Positions 35,557 to 44,120 of a stretch of DNA of 64,000 nt are shown here, one piece after another. Numbering within the stretch: the first letter of the stretch is position 1; every line of letters starts with the position of its first letter. The translations under genes and the position numbers were made by a program. The stretch covers positions 62,001 through 126,000 of the forward strand of contig JAVBRK010000008.1 of NCBI GenBank assembly GCA_031548005.1, written 5' to 3'. The notes under the pieces are model-generated. The model saw only the letters and a program-made list of their open reading frames with translations. It was not told where the DNA came from and did not search any database. Source of the DNA: BNXB01 sp031548005. GTDB lineage: Bacteria > Bacteroidota > Bacteroidia > Bacteroidales > Azobacteroidaceae.

Positions 35557-36105
35557 TTAATACAACAATAATCCGGAGATACCCGCCAGAACAATCAGTA
35601 AAATGGGGTGTATCTTCAGGAAGTAGCTGAAAACAAAGGATACGCCAAAAATAGCGTAACTCCTGTAATCGATAAAATTTTCCTTATTCATAAGCTGCAA
35701 AGCAGCAGCAGCAATTAACCCCACCGTTGCCGGCCGCAACACTTTAAAAATATCTTCGACATACTGATTCGACTTGAATTTGGCGAATACACGGGCAATG
35801 GACAATACAATAATAAAGGAAGGAAGGCATACCGCAAAAGTGGCCAGTACCGAACCTAAAATGCTATGGGTTACGGTATATCCGATGTAAGTGGCGCTGT
35901 TGATTCCGATCGGGCCGGGTGTCATCTGCGAGATAGCAATGATATCGGTAAATTCTTGTTTCGTAATCCATTGATGCTGATCCACTACCTCATGCTGAAT
36001 CAGAGAAAGCATGGCATATCCACCTCCGAACCCGAAAAGTCCGATTTTGAAATAAGTAATAAAAAGATAGAGGTAAATCACGGTTGGAGAGATTGAAAGA
36101 GCCAC
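35557..36105 (-). CDS. Chromate transporter-family membrane protein (single domain)
   Basis: A protein of up to 182 residues of the CHR family. The N-terminal signature is clear (YFKIGLFGFGGGYAMLSLIQHEVV), as is ISQMTPGPIGINSATYIGYTV. Short CHR proteins usually come as pairs of genes; only one is present here. There is no ATG before the family core. GTG at 36105 lies inside the tRNA-Thr 3' end, while GTG at 36081 would give the usual short N-terminus (174 residues), so 36081 is the likelier start. The substrate is probably an anion, and chromate itself is unproven. Confidence 0.85.
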   Translation of the reverse strand: MALSISPTVIYLYLFITYFKIGLFGFGGGYAMLSLIQHEVVDQHQWITKQEFTDIIAISQMTPGPIGINSATYIGYTVTHSILGSVLATFAVCLPSFIIVLSIARVFAKFKSNQYVEDIFKVLRPATVGLIAAAALQLMNKENFIDYRSYAIFGVSFVFSYFLKIHPILLIVLAGISGLLLY

Positions 36106-36172
36106 TAACCAGACTCGAACTGGTGACCTACGCGTTACGAATGCGTTGCTCTACCGACTGAGCTATAGTGGC
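36101..36172 (-). tRNA. tRNA-Thr, anticodon CGT
   Basis: A 72-nt cloverleaf on the minus strand: acceptor GCCACTA/TAGTGGC, D stem GCTC/GAGC, anticodon loop TTCGTAA (anticodon CGT, reads ACG), T arm ACCAG TTCGAGT CTGGT. The anticodon stem has a closing A-C mismatch (ACGCA/CGCGT). CCA is not encoded. It starts 7 nt after the stop of the upstream gene and runs directly into the chromate-transporter-like gene. Confidence 0.96.
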
Positions 36173-36179
36173 ATTGAAA

Positions 36180-36626
36180 TTATTTCATCAGGTTTCTGAG
36201 AAAATCATCTAACTCCTTATCTAAGTTTGTCAGCAAATTCCCGTCTAATTTCAGCGTGTTATCGTCAAGGAATAAAAGTTCTTCGGTTACAATGAAATGA
36301 TCGTCCACGAAGCTGACTGCAAATGGCTTGAAAATAAAATCTTTTTCAAAGAAATGATCCTGGTCCAACTGGCCGAGAACGAACTGGAGGGTATTTTTTA
36401 ACTGTACCGGGAAATGATCAGGATCGGATTCGAGTTCTTTTTCAAGATTTAGTTCTCCTAATTTGTTCTCTACATCATCATAAATTAAGAGTGAAGCATT
36501 ATCTTCATCCAATTGTAGATAGATGTCACTCAATGAGTTGTCGCTATTTAATGATTCGAAGTTTCGGATGCATTTTTCGAATTCAGCCTTGAGTATCGGA
36601 ACCAGATTTTCCCTTACAGTTTTCAT
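36180..36626 (-). CDS. Conserved-looking acidic cytoplasmic protein of unknown function
   Basis: A 148-residue protein from the ATG at 36626 (a longer frame reaches 36650). There is no signal peptide or membrane segment. It is rich in Asp, Glu and Leu, with YLQLDEDNASLLIYDDVENKL, DHFFEKDFIFKPFAVSFVDDHF and LLFLDDNTLKLDGNLLTNLDKELDDFLRNLMK. Alternating hydrophobic stretches suggest a compact alpha/beta fold. I recognise no family. It sits between a DUF6340-like lipoprotein and tRNA-Thr on the same strand. Confidence 0.7.
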   Translation of the reverse strand: MKTVRENLVPILKAEFEKCIRNFESLNSDNSLSDIYLQLDEDNASLLIYDDVENKLGELNLEKELESDPDHFPVQLKNTLQFVLGQLDQDHFFEKDFIFKPFAVSFVDDHFIVTEELLFLDDNTLKLDGNLLTNLDKELDDFLRNLMK

Positions 36627-36661
36627 AGACCATCTCTTTATTGCATGCAAAGTTAATATAT

Positions 36662-37723
36662 TTATTGAAATTGTATATCCAGTATCCTGTTATTTTGTAT
36701 CCGGGCATTAAGAGCCGATAGGTATCTGTCGGCAATAGCCTTTTCCTTTCCCGTTTTATCCGGATCGATTTCTTTATAATGACTTCGAGCCTTTTCCACC
36801 CATTCGATGGCTGATGACAGATCGTCTTCCATTTCATGGGAAACGGAGATATTCATGGCCATGCGCGCCTTGTTTTTTGCATTTTTTTGATTATCGTACA
36901 ACTCGGTCCAGATTTCCCGCGCCTGTGGATACTTTTGTTTATCGAAGAAACGACGGGCTTCTGTTGGCCGGGCTCCTGGGTTCGTATATATGATCCTTTC
37001 GGAAGACTGCCATTGAGGAACAAAATAGCCACTGAGTTTTCCTGCGATATTCAGAGCTCCTTCATAAGCTATAAGATTGGGGAATTTGCAATACAGGTCG
37101 ACCGAGTCATTTGTCAAGAGATAGTTGAGGTGGGCAATGCTATCCCCGGTTGAGAATGAAGTTAGTTTACTGTTTTTCTCGGAATAATAGACTGTGCTGG
37201 TAATCAGAGATATACATTTAATGGTGGAAAATACCTGATCGGCCTGGAAATATTCTTCTGTGGGACTTGTAATTTCCTGAACTACGTTTGTCAGCATCCG
37301 GTCAACCGAAATAATGACATTGCATCCTGATTCGTCATACAGCGAATCGCATACCTCCGGAGAAATCGGCATGCTTGCGAGCCATTCTCCGTCGTTTCTC
37401 AGTGAACTTTCGCAAATAGATACCTGTTTAAAATAATTGGCATCCGAAATGTATTTAGCTAACGCCTGAACAGAATACAGCAACAACGTATCTGTTTGGA
37501 TAAACTGTACAATATTGGTGTCTTTCTGGTTATATTTCAGGATTATAGCTTTATCCGGAGCTTGAGGTACGGCATTGTTGACCACCAGCACTCCGGTTAC
37601 CCCTCCCGGGATCGTTAATTGTGGAGGCGCTTGCGTTTCGATGGTAGTTATATACGAACTTTTGCAGGAAATCAATCCTGCAATCACAGACAGTATTGTT
37701 AAACAATAAGCCGTAGGTTTCAT
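36662..37723 (-). CDS. DUF6340-like lipoprotein of unknown function
   Basis: A 353-residue lipoprotein from the ATG at 37723 (signal MKPTAYCLTILSVIAGLISC). After the Cys comes SSYITTIETQAPPQLTIPGGVTGVLVVNNAVPQ, a segment typical of Bacteroidetes DUF6340 lipoproteins. The middle has CNVIISVDRMLTNV and the C-terminal third looks like TPR-type helices (RRFFDKQKYPQAREIWTELYDN; MEDDLSSAIEWVEKARSHY). The family call rests on memory of the N-terminal pattern and is moderate. Its ATG is 37 nt downstream of the valS stop. Confidence 0.75.
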   Translation of the reverse strand: MKPTAYCLTILSVIAGLISCKSSYITTIETQAPPQLTIPGGVTGVLVVNNAVPQAPDKAIILKYNQKDTNIVQFIQTDTLLLYSVQALAKYISDANYFKQVSICESSLRNDGEWLASMPISPEVCDSLYDESGCNVIISVDRMLTNVVQEITSPTEEYFQADQVFSTIKCISLITSTVYYSEKNSKLTSFSTGDSIAHLNYLLTNDSVDLYCKFPNLIAYEGALNIAGKLSGYFVPQWQSSERIIYTNPGARPTEARRFFDKQKYPQAREIWTELYDNQKNAKNKARMAMNISVSHEMEDDLSSAIEWVEKARSHYKEIDPDKTGKEKAIADRYLSALNARIQNNRILDIQFQ

Positions 37724-37760
37724 GTTGCTCTCTTTTGTTAAGATAAGCAAAAATAATGAA

Positions 37761-40376
37761 TTATTTTAAGGATGCAATACTTTCTTTCAATGTTTTAATC
37801 TTACTTTCCGCATCGGCTTGTTTTTTACGTTCGGCATCGATGACTGCAGCAGGAGCTTTTGAAACAAAACTATCGTTGCTGAGTTTTTTAATGACTGATT
37901 GCAGGAATCCTTCAAGATAATGAAGTTCTTCATTCAGCTTTGCCAACTCTTCTTCTACATTAATATTGTTCCCTGTCAGTACGGCATATTCCGACGTTCC
38001 GACCAGGAACGAAACGGCTCCCGAAGATTTTTCCCCGGTTTTGGTAATGGCGGTCAGATTGCTCATTTTGATGATCACCGGGTTGAAACGTTCATCGTGT
38101 ACTCCGACGAATTGGAGTTCCAGCGGATCTTTGTTCGGGATATTTTTTTGAGTGCGAATAGTCCGGATGTTGGCTACGATATTTTTTACAACCTCAAAAT
38201 TATTTAGAAGAGAGTCGTCAAAATTTTCCATGCCCGGCATGGAGGACTGCATGATGCTTTCTCCCGGTTTACGTTCTTCAATTGCCTGCCAGAGTTCTTC
38301 AGTAATGAACGGCATGAACGGATGGAGTAACCGGAGTAAGGCATCGAAAAATCCCAGGGCTTCGTTGTAGGTTTTCCGGTCGATAGGTTGCTGGTATCCG
38401 GGTTTGATCATTTCGAGGTACCAGGAAGAAAATTCATCCCGGAACAATTTGTAAACAGTCATCAATGCTTCGGATAGACGGTATTTGGAGAAAAGATCGA
38501 CCATTTCCGAAATGGCCTGATTCAGTTTGGATTGAAACCACCTGGCGGCGATAGCGGCAGCTTCCGGTTGTTCTGTACCTGCTACTTCCCAGCCTTTTAC
38601 AAGCCGGAAAGCATTCCATATTTTATTATTGAAGTTACGTCCTTGTTCGCAAAGGGATTCATCAAACAGAATATCGTTGCCTGCAGGAGCCGATAGCATC
38701 AACCCCATGCGCACGCCGTCGGCGCCAAAACCGGCGATCAGATCGAGTGGCTCCGGCGAATTCCCGAGCGATTTACTCATTTTTCGTCCGAGTTTATCCC
38801 GAACGATACCGGTAAGGTAAACATTCCGGAAGCAGGGCTGGCGCCGGTATTCATATCCTGAGATGATCATCCGGGCTACCCAGAAGAACAGGATATCAGG
38901 CCCGGTTACCAGATCACTGGTGGGATAATAATATTCGATGTCTTTGTTCTGTGGATTGTTGATCCCGTCGAATACGGAGATAGGCCATAACCAGCTGGAA
39001 AACCAAGTGTCTAAGCAGCTTTCGTCCTGATTCAGATCCGACAGTTGTAACTGTGGGTTCCCGGATTTTTCCCGTGCTGCTTCCAAGGCTTTTTCTGCAG
39101 TTTCCGCCACGACAAAACCTCCCTGTGGTAAAAAATAAGCCGGGATGCGATGCCCCCACCAAAGCTGACGGGAGATACACCAGTCCTTGATATTTTCCAT
39201 CCAGTGCCGGTAGGTATTTTTAAATTTAGACGGATACAACTGGATGGTGTCGTTCATAACGGCTTCCAGGGCGGGTTGGGCTAATTTTTCCATCTTCAGG
39301 AACCATTGCATCGACAACTTAGGTTCGATGGGAACGTCGGTGCGTTCGGAAAAACCGACTTTGTTGGTATAGGCTTCTGTTTTTTCCATCAACCCGGCGG
39401 CTTCCAGATCTTTTTCGATTTGTTTCCGGACATCGAAACGATCCATTCCGGCATATTGGAGCCCATGTTCGTTCAAAGTCCCGTTATCGTTGAAAATATC
39501 TAGAACTTCGAGGTTGTATTTCTCTCCGAGCAGGTAGTCATTCACGTCGTGGGCCGGAGTTACTTTCAGGCAGCCGGTACCGAATTCGATATCCACATAA
39601 TCGTCTTCGATAATGGGAACCTCGCGGTTTACCAGCGGAACAACAACCTTTTTGCCTTTCAGATGAGCGTTTTTTGGGTCGTTGGGGTTGATACAGACAG
39701 CCGTATCTCCTAAAATGGTTTCCGGACGGGTGGTTGCAACAACGGCGTAACCTCCCTCTCCCACAATTTTATAGCGTAGGTAATATAATTTTCCTTGCTG
39801 TTCTTTGTGATTTACCTCTTCATCGGAAAGCGCAGTTTTTGCTGCCGGGTCCCAATTTACCATGCGAACCCCACGATATATCAATCCTTTATTGTACAGG
39901 TCTGTAAATACTTTAATTACGCTTTCGGAGCGTTTTTCATCCATCGTAAAACAGGTGCGGTCCCAATCACAGGAAGCCCCGAGTTTTTTTAATTGTTCAA
40001 GGATGATCCCTCCGTGCTTGTCGGTCCATTCCCAGGCGTGTTTGAGAAATTCTTCCCGGGTAAGATCCGATTTTCTGATCCCTTCCGAGGCTAATTTTCC
40101 TACTACCTTGGCTTCAGTTGCAATGGAAGCATGGTCCGTTCCGGGCACCCAGCACGCATTCTTACCCATCATACGGGCCCGGCGCACAAGGATATCCTGG
40201 ATGGTGTTATTGAGCATGTGTCCCATGTGCAATACTCCGGTTACGTTGGGAGGCGGTATAACAATCGTATAAGGTTCGCGTCCATCCGGTTCGGAATGGA
40301 ACATATGATGCTTCATCCAGTACTCATACCACTTGCCTTCAACCTCTGCCGGGCTATACTTCGTTGCAATTTCCAT
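37761..40376 (-). CDS. valS: Valyl-tRNA synthetase
   Basis: An 871-residue class Ia aminoacyl-tRNA synthetase that charges tRNA-Val. The HIGH region is PPPNVTGVLHMGHML, the editing domain has VVATTRPETILGDTAVCINP, the KMSKS loop is KLGRKMSKSLGNSPEPLDLI, and the C-terminus is a coiled-coil (LAKLNEELHYLEGFLQSV to the end). The ATG at 40376 gives MEIATKYSPAEVEGKWYEYW, the usual beginning. The upstream extension to 40409 overlaps the -7 promoter element. Confidence 0.98.
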   Translation of the reverse strand: MEIATKYSPAEVEGKWYEYWMKHHMFHSEPDGREPYTIVIPPPNVTGVLHMGHMLNNTIQDILVRRARMMGKNACWVPGTDHASIATEAKVVGKLASEGIRKSDLTREEFLKHAWEWTDKHGGIILEQLKKLGASCDWDRTCFTMDEKRSESVIKVFTDLYNKGLIYRGVRMVNWDPAAKTALSDEEVNHKEQQGKLYYLRYKIVGEGGYAVVATTRPETILGDTAVCINPNDPKNAHLKGKKVVVPLVNREVPIIEDDYVDIEFGTGCLKVTPAHDVNDYLLGEKYNLEVLDIFNDNGTLNEHGLQYAGMDRFDVRKQIEKDLEAAGLMEKTEAYTNKVGFSERTDVPIEPKLSMQWFLKMEKLAQPALEAVMNDTIQLYPSKFKNTYRHWMENIKDWCISRQLWWGHRIPAYFLPQGGFVVAETAEKALEAAREKSGNPQLQLSDLNQDESCLDTWFSSWLWPISVFDGINNPQNKDIEYYYPTSDLVTGPDILFFWVARMIISGYEYRRQPCFRNVYLTGIVRDKLGRKMSKSLGNSPEPLDLIAGFGADGVRMGLMLSAPAGNDILFDESLCEQGRNFNNKIWNAFRLVKGWEVAGTEQPEAAAIAARWFQSKLNQAISEMVDLFSKYRLSEALMTVYKLFRDEFSSWYLEMIKPGYQQPIDRKTYNEALGFFDALLRLLHPFMPFITEELWQAIEERKPGESIMQSSMPGMENFDDSLLNNFEVVKNIVANIRTIRTQKNIPNKDPLELQFVGVHDERFNPVIIKMSNLTAITKTGEKSSGAVSFLVGTSEYAVLTGNNINVEEELAKLNEELHYLEGFLQSVIKKLSNDSFVSKAPAAVIDAERKKQADAESKIKTLKESIASLK

Positions 40377-40406
40377 TGTTTTTAAGGAATTTTTTAGATT
40401 AGAGCG

Positions 40407-40414
40407 CAAAAATA
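40407..40414 (-). promoter_or_regulatory. Candidate -7 element of valS
   Basis: The minus strand reads TATTTTTG, about 30 nt before the valS ATG. No convincing -33 TTTG is present. Confidence 0.45.
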
Positions 40415-40522
40415 TAAAAAAAATAGATTCATGGTATTGAAAATCCGGTTATGTTTCGGGATGTCCCTGTATTTGATCGAATAACAGGCCGGACTTTCAT
40501 TAAGGAATTATTTCCATAATTG

Positions 40523-40554
40523 TTTGTTTCCTATGCTTTATTGCACTACTTTTG
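40523..40554 (+). promoter_or_regulatory. Promoter of the fumarate reductase/succinate dehydrogenase operon
   Basis: TTTG at 40523-40526, a 20-nt spacer and TACTTTTG at 40547-40554 match the consensus exactly. The first ATG is at 40600. Confidence 0.85.
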
Positions 40555-40599
40555 CGGGAAAATACAGTAATCTTAAAATAATAATTAAAACAAAGTTCT

Positions 40600-41310
40600 A
40601 TGTGTTGGTTATTTAACTCTTCTATTGGCAGGAAAGTTATCATGAGTGTATCTGGTATCACTCTTCTGCTTTTTCTGCTGTTCCACGTTTCGATGAACCT
40701 GGTAGCTGTGTTTTCGGAAGAAGCTTACAATGCTATTTGCTCTCTGCTTGGCTCCAATTGGTATGCTGTTTTGGCTACAGCGATCCTGGGCGCTATTGTG
40801 GCAGTCCACTTCATTTATGCGGCTATTCTGACCTTACAGAACCGCAAAGCGCGTGGTAATGACAGCTATGCAGTAAGCGCCCGTCCGAAGCATGTCAGTT
40901 GGGCATCCCAGAATATGTTTGTTTTGGGAATCATTGTCATCGGTTTTTTGTTGTTGCATTTCGCTCAATTCTGGTACAAAATGATGTTTACCGAGCTGAT
41001 CGGACATCATGAAGTAGAATTGGGAGGCCGGATGGTTTCTTCTCATGCCGGGGCTGAATTTATTAAGTATTATTTCAGCCAGACCTGGGTGGTCGTGGCT
41101 TATTTAGTATGGTACGTAGCATTGTGGTTCCACTTGTCGCATGGATTCTGGAGTGCATTTCAAACGCTCGGGGTAAACAATACCGTGTGGTTTAATCGTT
41201 GGAAAGTAACCGGACAGGTTGTAGCAACCTTACTTTGTCTTGGTTTTGCTTCTGTGACCCTTTACTTTTATGTGAAATCATTCTGCGCCGGTGGATGCTG
41301 CGGAGTTTAA
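40600..41310 (+). CDS. frdC: Fumarate reductase/succinate dehydrogenase cytochrome b subunit
   Basis: A 236-residue membrane anchor with five hydrophobic segments, the type that binds two b hemes. Candidate heme-ligand histidines lie in LLFHVSMNL, VAVHFIYAAI, LLLHFAQFWYKM and LWFHLSHGFWSAFQTLG. It passes electrons between menaquinol and the A/B subunits. It is first in the C-A-B operon, 12 nt before the flavoprotein gene. In anaerobic Bacteroidales this complex normally works as fumarate reductase; the direction cannot be read from sequence. Confidence 0.95.
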   Translation: MCWLFNSSIGRKVIMSVSGITLLLFLLFHVSMNLVAVFSEEAYNAICSLLGSNWYAVLATAILGAIVAVHFIYAAILTLQNRKARGNDSYAVSARPKHVSWASQNMFVLGIIVIGFLLLHFAQFWYKMMFTELIGHHEVELGGRMVSSHAGAEFIKYYFSQTWVVVAYLVWYVALWFHLSHGFWSAFQTLGVNNTVWFNRWKVTGQVVATLLCLGFASVTLYFYVKSFCAGGCCGV

Positions 41311-41322
41311 AAACAAACAGCT

Positions 41323-43269
41323 ATGATTAATAAGTTAGACGCTAAAATCCCTCAAGGTCCATTGGCTGAAAAATGGACAAATTATAAAAATCACCAAAAG
41401 CTGGTGAACCCTGCAAATAAACGCCGTTTGGACATCATTGTCGTAGGAACCGGTCTGGCCGGAGCTTCTGCTGCCGCTTCACTCGGTGAAATGGGTTTTA
41501 ATGTTTTGAATTTTTGTATTCAGGATTCTCCCCGTCGTGCACACTCAATTGCTGCTCAGGGGGGTATCAATGCCGCGAAAAATTATCAAAACGACGGAGA
41601 CTCGGTTTATCGTTTGTTTTACGATACCATCAAAGGTGGTGATTACCGCGCCCGTGAAGGAAATGTTTACCGTTTGGCTGAAGTGTCGAACAGTATCATC
41701 GATCAGTGTGTAGCTCAGGGAGTCCCTTTTGCGCGGGAATACGGCGGTTTGCTCGACAACCGTTCTTTCGGTGGAGCCCAGGTTTCCCGGACATTTTATG
41801 CTAAAGGACAGACCGGACAGCAATTGCTGCTTGGCGCTTATTCTGCACTGAGTCGCCAGGTCAATAAAGGCTCGGTTAAATTATATACCCGTTACGAAAT
41901 GCTCGATCTGGTGGTGATCGAAGGACGTGCACGCGGAATCATTGCCCGCAATCTTGTAACCGGAAAAATTGAGCGTTTTTCCGCTCATGCAGTGGTGATC
42001 GGTACCGGAGGATATGGAAATGCTTTCTTCCTGTCGACAAATGCGATGGGGTCCAACGGCTCGGCTGCAGCACAGTGCTATCGTCGTGGAGCTTATTTCG
42101 GGAATCCCTGCTTTGCACAGATTCACCCGACTTGTATTCCCGTTCACGGAGAATTTCAGTCTAAATTAACGTTGATGTCGGAGTCGTTGCGTAACGACGG
42201 GCGTATCTGGGTGCCGAAGAAAAAGGAAGATGCGGAAGCGATTCGGGTCGGAAAACTCAAACCGACTGAGATCAAAGAGGAAGACCGGGACTATTATCTG
42301 GAAAGACGTTACCCCGCATTTGGAAACCTGGTTCCGCGCGATGTTGCTTCGCGTGCTGCTAAAGAACGTTGCGACGCCGGTTTTGGCGTGGGAACAACGG
42401 GATTGGCGGTTTACCTCGATTTTTCCGATGCAATCAACCGTTTGGGATTAAAAACAGTGGAAGCCCGTTATGGGAACCTGTTTCAGATGTATGAAAAAAT
42501 TGTAGACGATAATCCATACGAAACCCCCATGATGATTTATCCGGCCATCCATTATACGATGGGAGGAATCTGGGTCGATTATGAATTGATGACTACTATT
42601 CCGGGACTTTTCTCTATCGGAGAGGCCAATTTCTCGGATCATGGAGCGAATCGCTTGGGAGCCTCTGCTCTGATGCAGGGTTTGGCCGACGGATATTTCG
42701 TTCTTCCATATACTATTCAAAATTACTTAGCTGATCAGATCCGTGTTCCACGTTTCAGTACCGATTTACCTGAATTTGTTGCTACAGAAAAAGAAGTGAA
42801 CGATAAAATCGCTAAACTGATGAGCATCAAAGGTAAACGTTCAGTAGATTCTATCCATAAGGAACTGGGTCTTATTATGTGGGATTATGTTGGAATGGGA
42901 CGTACAAAAGAATCTTTGGAAACTGCTTTGACTAAATTAAAAGAAGTGAAAAAAGAATTCTGGAGTAATGTCCGTATTCCCGGAGAAGCCAATACATTGA
43001 ACGTAGAGTTGGAAAAAGCCTTACGTGTTGCTGACTTTATCGAAATCGGCTATCTGATGGCGCTCGATGGTTTGAACCGCAAAGAATCCTGTGGCGGTCA
43101 CTTCCGGGAAGAATATCAGACTCCTGAAGGAGAAGCCTTGCGCGATGATGATCGCTATTCATATGCTGCATGCTGGAAGTATATGGGAGAAGATAAAGAA
43201 CCTGAATTAATCAGGGAGGAGCTCAGATATGAGTTCATTGTTCGTCAGCAGAGAAACTATAAAGCGTAA
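41323..43269 (+). CDS. frdA: Fumarate reductase/succinate dehydrogenase flavoprotein subunit
   Basis: A 648-residue catalytic subunit with covalent FAD. The dinucleotide fold is IIVVGTGLAGASAAASLGEMGFNV, the FAD-linking His is in PRRAHSIAAQGGINAAKNYQNDGDS, and the active-site region includes HPTCIPVHG and AIHYTMGGIWVDYELMTTIPGLFSIGEANFSDHGANRLGASALMQGLADG. The C-terminus has RKESCGGHFREEYQTPEG. It is longer than the E. coli subunit, as is normal for the Bacteroidetes/epsilon type with a single cytochrome subunit. Confidence 0.97.
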   Translation: MINKLDAKIPQGPLAEKWTNYKNHQKLVNPANKRRLDIIVVGTGLAGASAAASLGEMGFNVLNFCIQDSPRRAHSIAAQGGINAAKNYQNDGDSVYRLFYDTIKGGDYRAREGNVYRLAEVSNSIIDQCVAQGVPFAREYGGLLDNRSFGGAQVSRTFYAKGQTGQQLLLGAYSALSRQVNKGSVKLYTRYEMLDLVVIEGRARGIIARNLVTGKIERFSAHAVVIGTGGYGNAFFLSTNAMGSNGSAAAQCYRRGAYFGNPCFAQIHPTCIPVHGEFQSKLTLMSESLRNDGRIWVPKKKEDAEAIRVGKLKPTEIKEEDRDYYLERRYPAFGNLVPRDVASRAAKERCDAGFGVGTTGLAVYLDFSDAINRLGLKTVEARYGNLFQMYEKIVDDNPYETPMMIYPAIHYTMGGIWVDYELMTTIPGLFSIGEANFSDHGANRLGASALMQGLADGYFVLPYTIQNYLADQIRVPRFSTDLPEFVATEKEVNDKIAKLMSIKGKRSVDSIHKELGLIMWDYVGMGRTKESLETALTKLKEVKKEFWSNVRIPGEANTLNVELEKALRVADFIEIGYLMALDGLNRKESCGGHFREEYQTPEGEALRDDDRYSYAACWKYMGEDKEPELIREELRYEFIVRQQRNYKA

Positions 43270-43274
43270 AAATC

Positions 43275-44030
43275 ATGGAAAAAGTAATCAATATAAATTT
43301 AAAAGTTTGGCGTCAGAAAGGCCCTAAAGAAAAAGGCCGTTTTGAAACCTATAAATTGGATGGCATTTCCGGTGATACTTCATTTCTGGAAATGTTGGAC
43401 ATCCTGAATGAGAAACTGATCAACGAAGGTCAGGAGCCGATCGTATTCGATCACGATTGCCGTGAAGGTATTTGCGGAATGTGTTCTCTGTATATCAATG
43501 GACATCCTCACGGACCTGATGAGGATATCACGACCTGTCAGTTGCACATGCGGAAATTCAGCAATGGAGAGACTATTACCATCGAGCCGTGGCGTTCGGC
43601 GGGTTTCCCCGTAATCCGCGATCTGATGGTCGATCGTCAGGCGTTCGATAAAATTATTCAGGCCGGAGGCTACGTCTCTGTGAATACCGGAGGAATTCCC
43701 GATGCCAATGCTATTCCGATTCCGAAAGTGAAAGCCGACGAAGCAATGGATGCTGCCTCCTGTATTGGTTGTGGCGCCTGTGTCGCTGCTTGTAAAAACG
43801 GTTCGGCTATGCTGTTCGTTTCTGCGAAGGTGAGCCAACTGGCGCTCCTGCCACAGGGCCGGGTGGAAGCTTCCCGTCGCGCTAAAGCGATGGTTGCGAA
43901 AATGGATGAACTGGGATTTGGTAACTGTACCAATACCATGGCCTGCGAACAGGAATGTCCGAAGAATATCTCGATCAGCAATATTGCCCGGATGAACCGT
44001 GAGTTTATTTCTGCAAAACTGAAAGATTAA
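43275..44030 (+). CDS. frdB: Fumarate reductase/succinate dehydrogenase iron-sulfur subunit
   Basis: A 251-residue electron-transfer subunit. The [2Fe-2S] motif is CREGICGMCSLYINGHPHGP, with a further Cys in TTCQLH. The C-terminal clusters are bound by CIGCGACVAACKNG and by CEQECPKNISISN with an upstream GNCTNTMAC. It starts 5 nt after frdA and ends the operon. Confidence 0.97.
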   Translation: MEKVININLKVWRQKGPKEKGRFETYKLDGISGDTSFLEMLDILNEKLINEGQEPIVFDHDCREGICGMCSLYINGHPHGPDEDITTCQLHMRKFSNGETITIEPWRSAGFPVIRDLMVDRQAFDKIIQAGGYVSVNTGGIPDANAIPIPKVKADEAMDAASCIGCGACVAACKNGSAMLFVSAKVSQLALLPQGRVEASRRAKAMVAKMDELGFGNCTNTMACEQECPKNISISNIARMNREFISAKLKD

Positions 44031-44055
44031 GGTAAGTCCGGTTCTTAATTTGAAG

Positions 44056-44096
44056 AACAGCCGGTTTCCAGGAATTTTTTCCGGGAACCGGCTGTT
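44056..44096. terminator. Terminator hairpin between frdB and the OmpA-family gene
   Basis: A 14-bp stem (AACAGCCGGTTTCC with GGGAACCGGCTGTT, one mismatch or wobble) with a T-rich loop lies between convergent genes. No strong T-run follows on either side, so it may serve both directions weakly. Confidence 0.65.
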
Positions 44097-44120
44097 AAGT
44101 TTGAGCCTATCGATGGTTGT

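Noticed and set aside
40427..40522. Possible leader or riboswitch upstream of the fumarate reductase operon or valS
   Set aside because: No leader peptide rich in Val, no stable alternative stems and no known riboswitch pattern were found.
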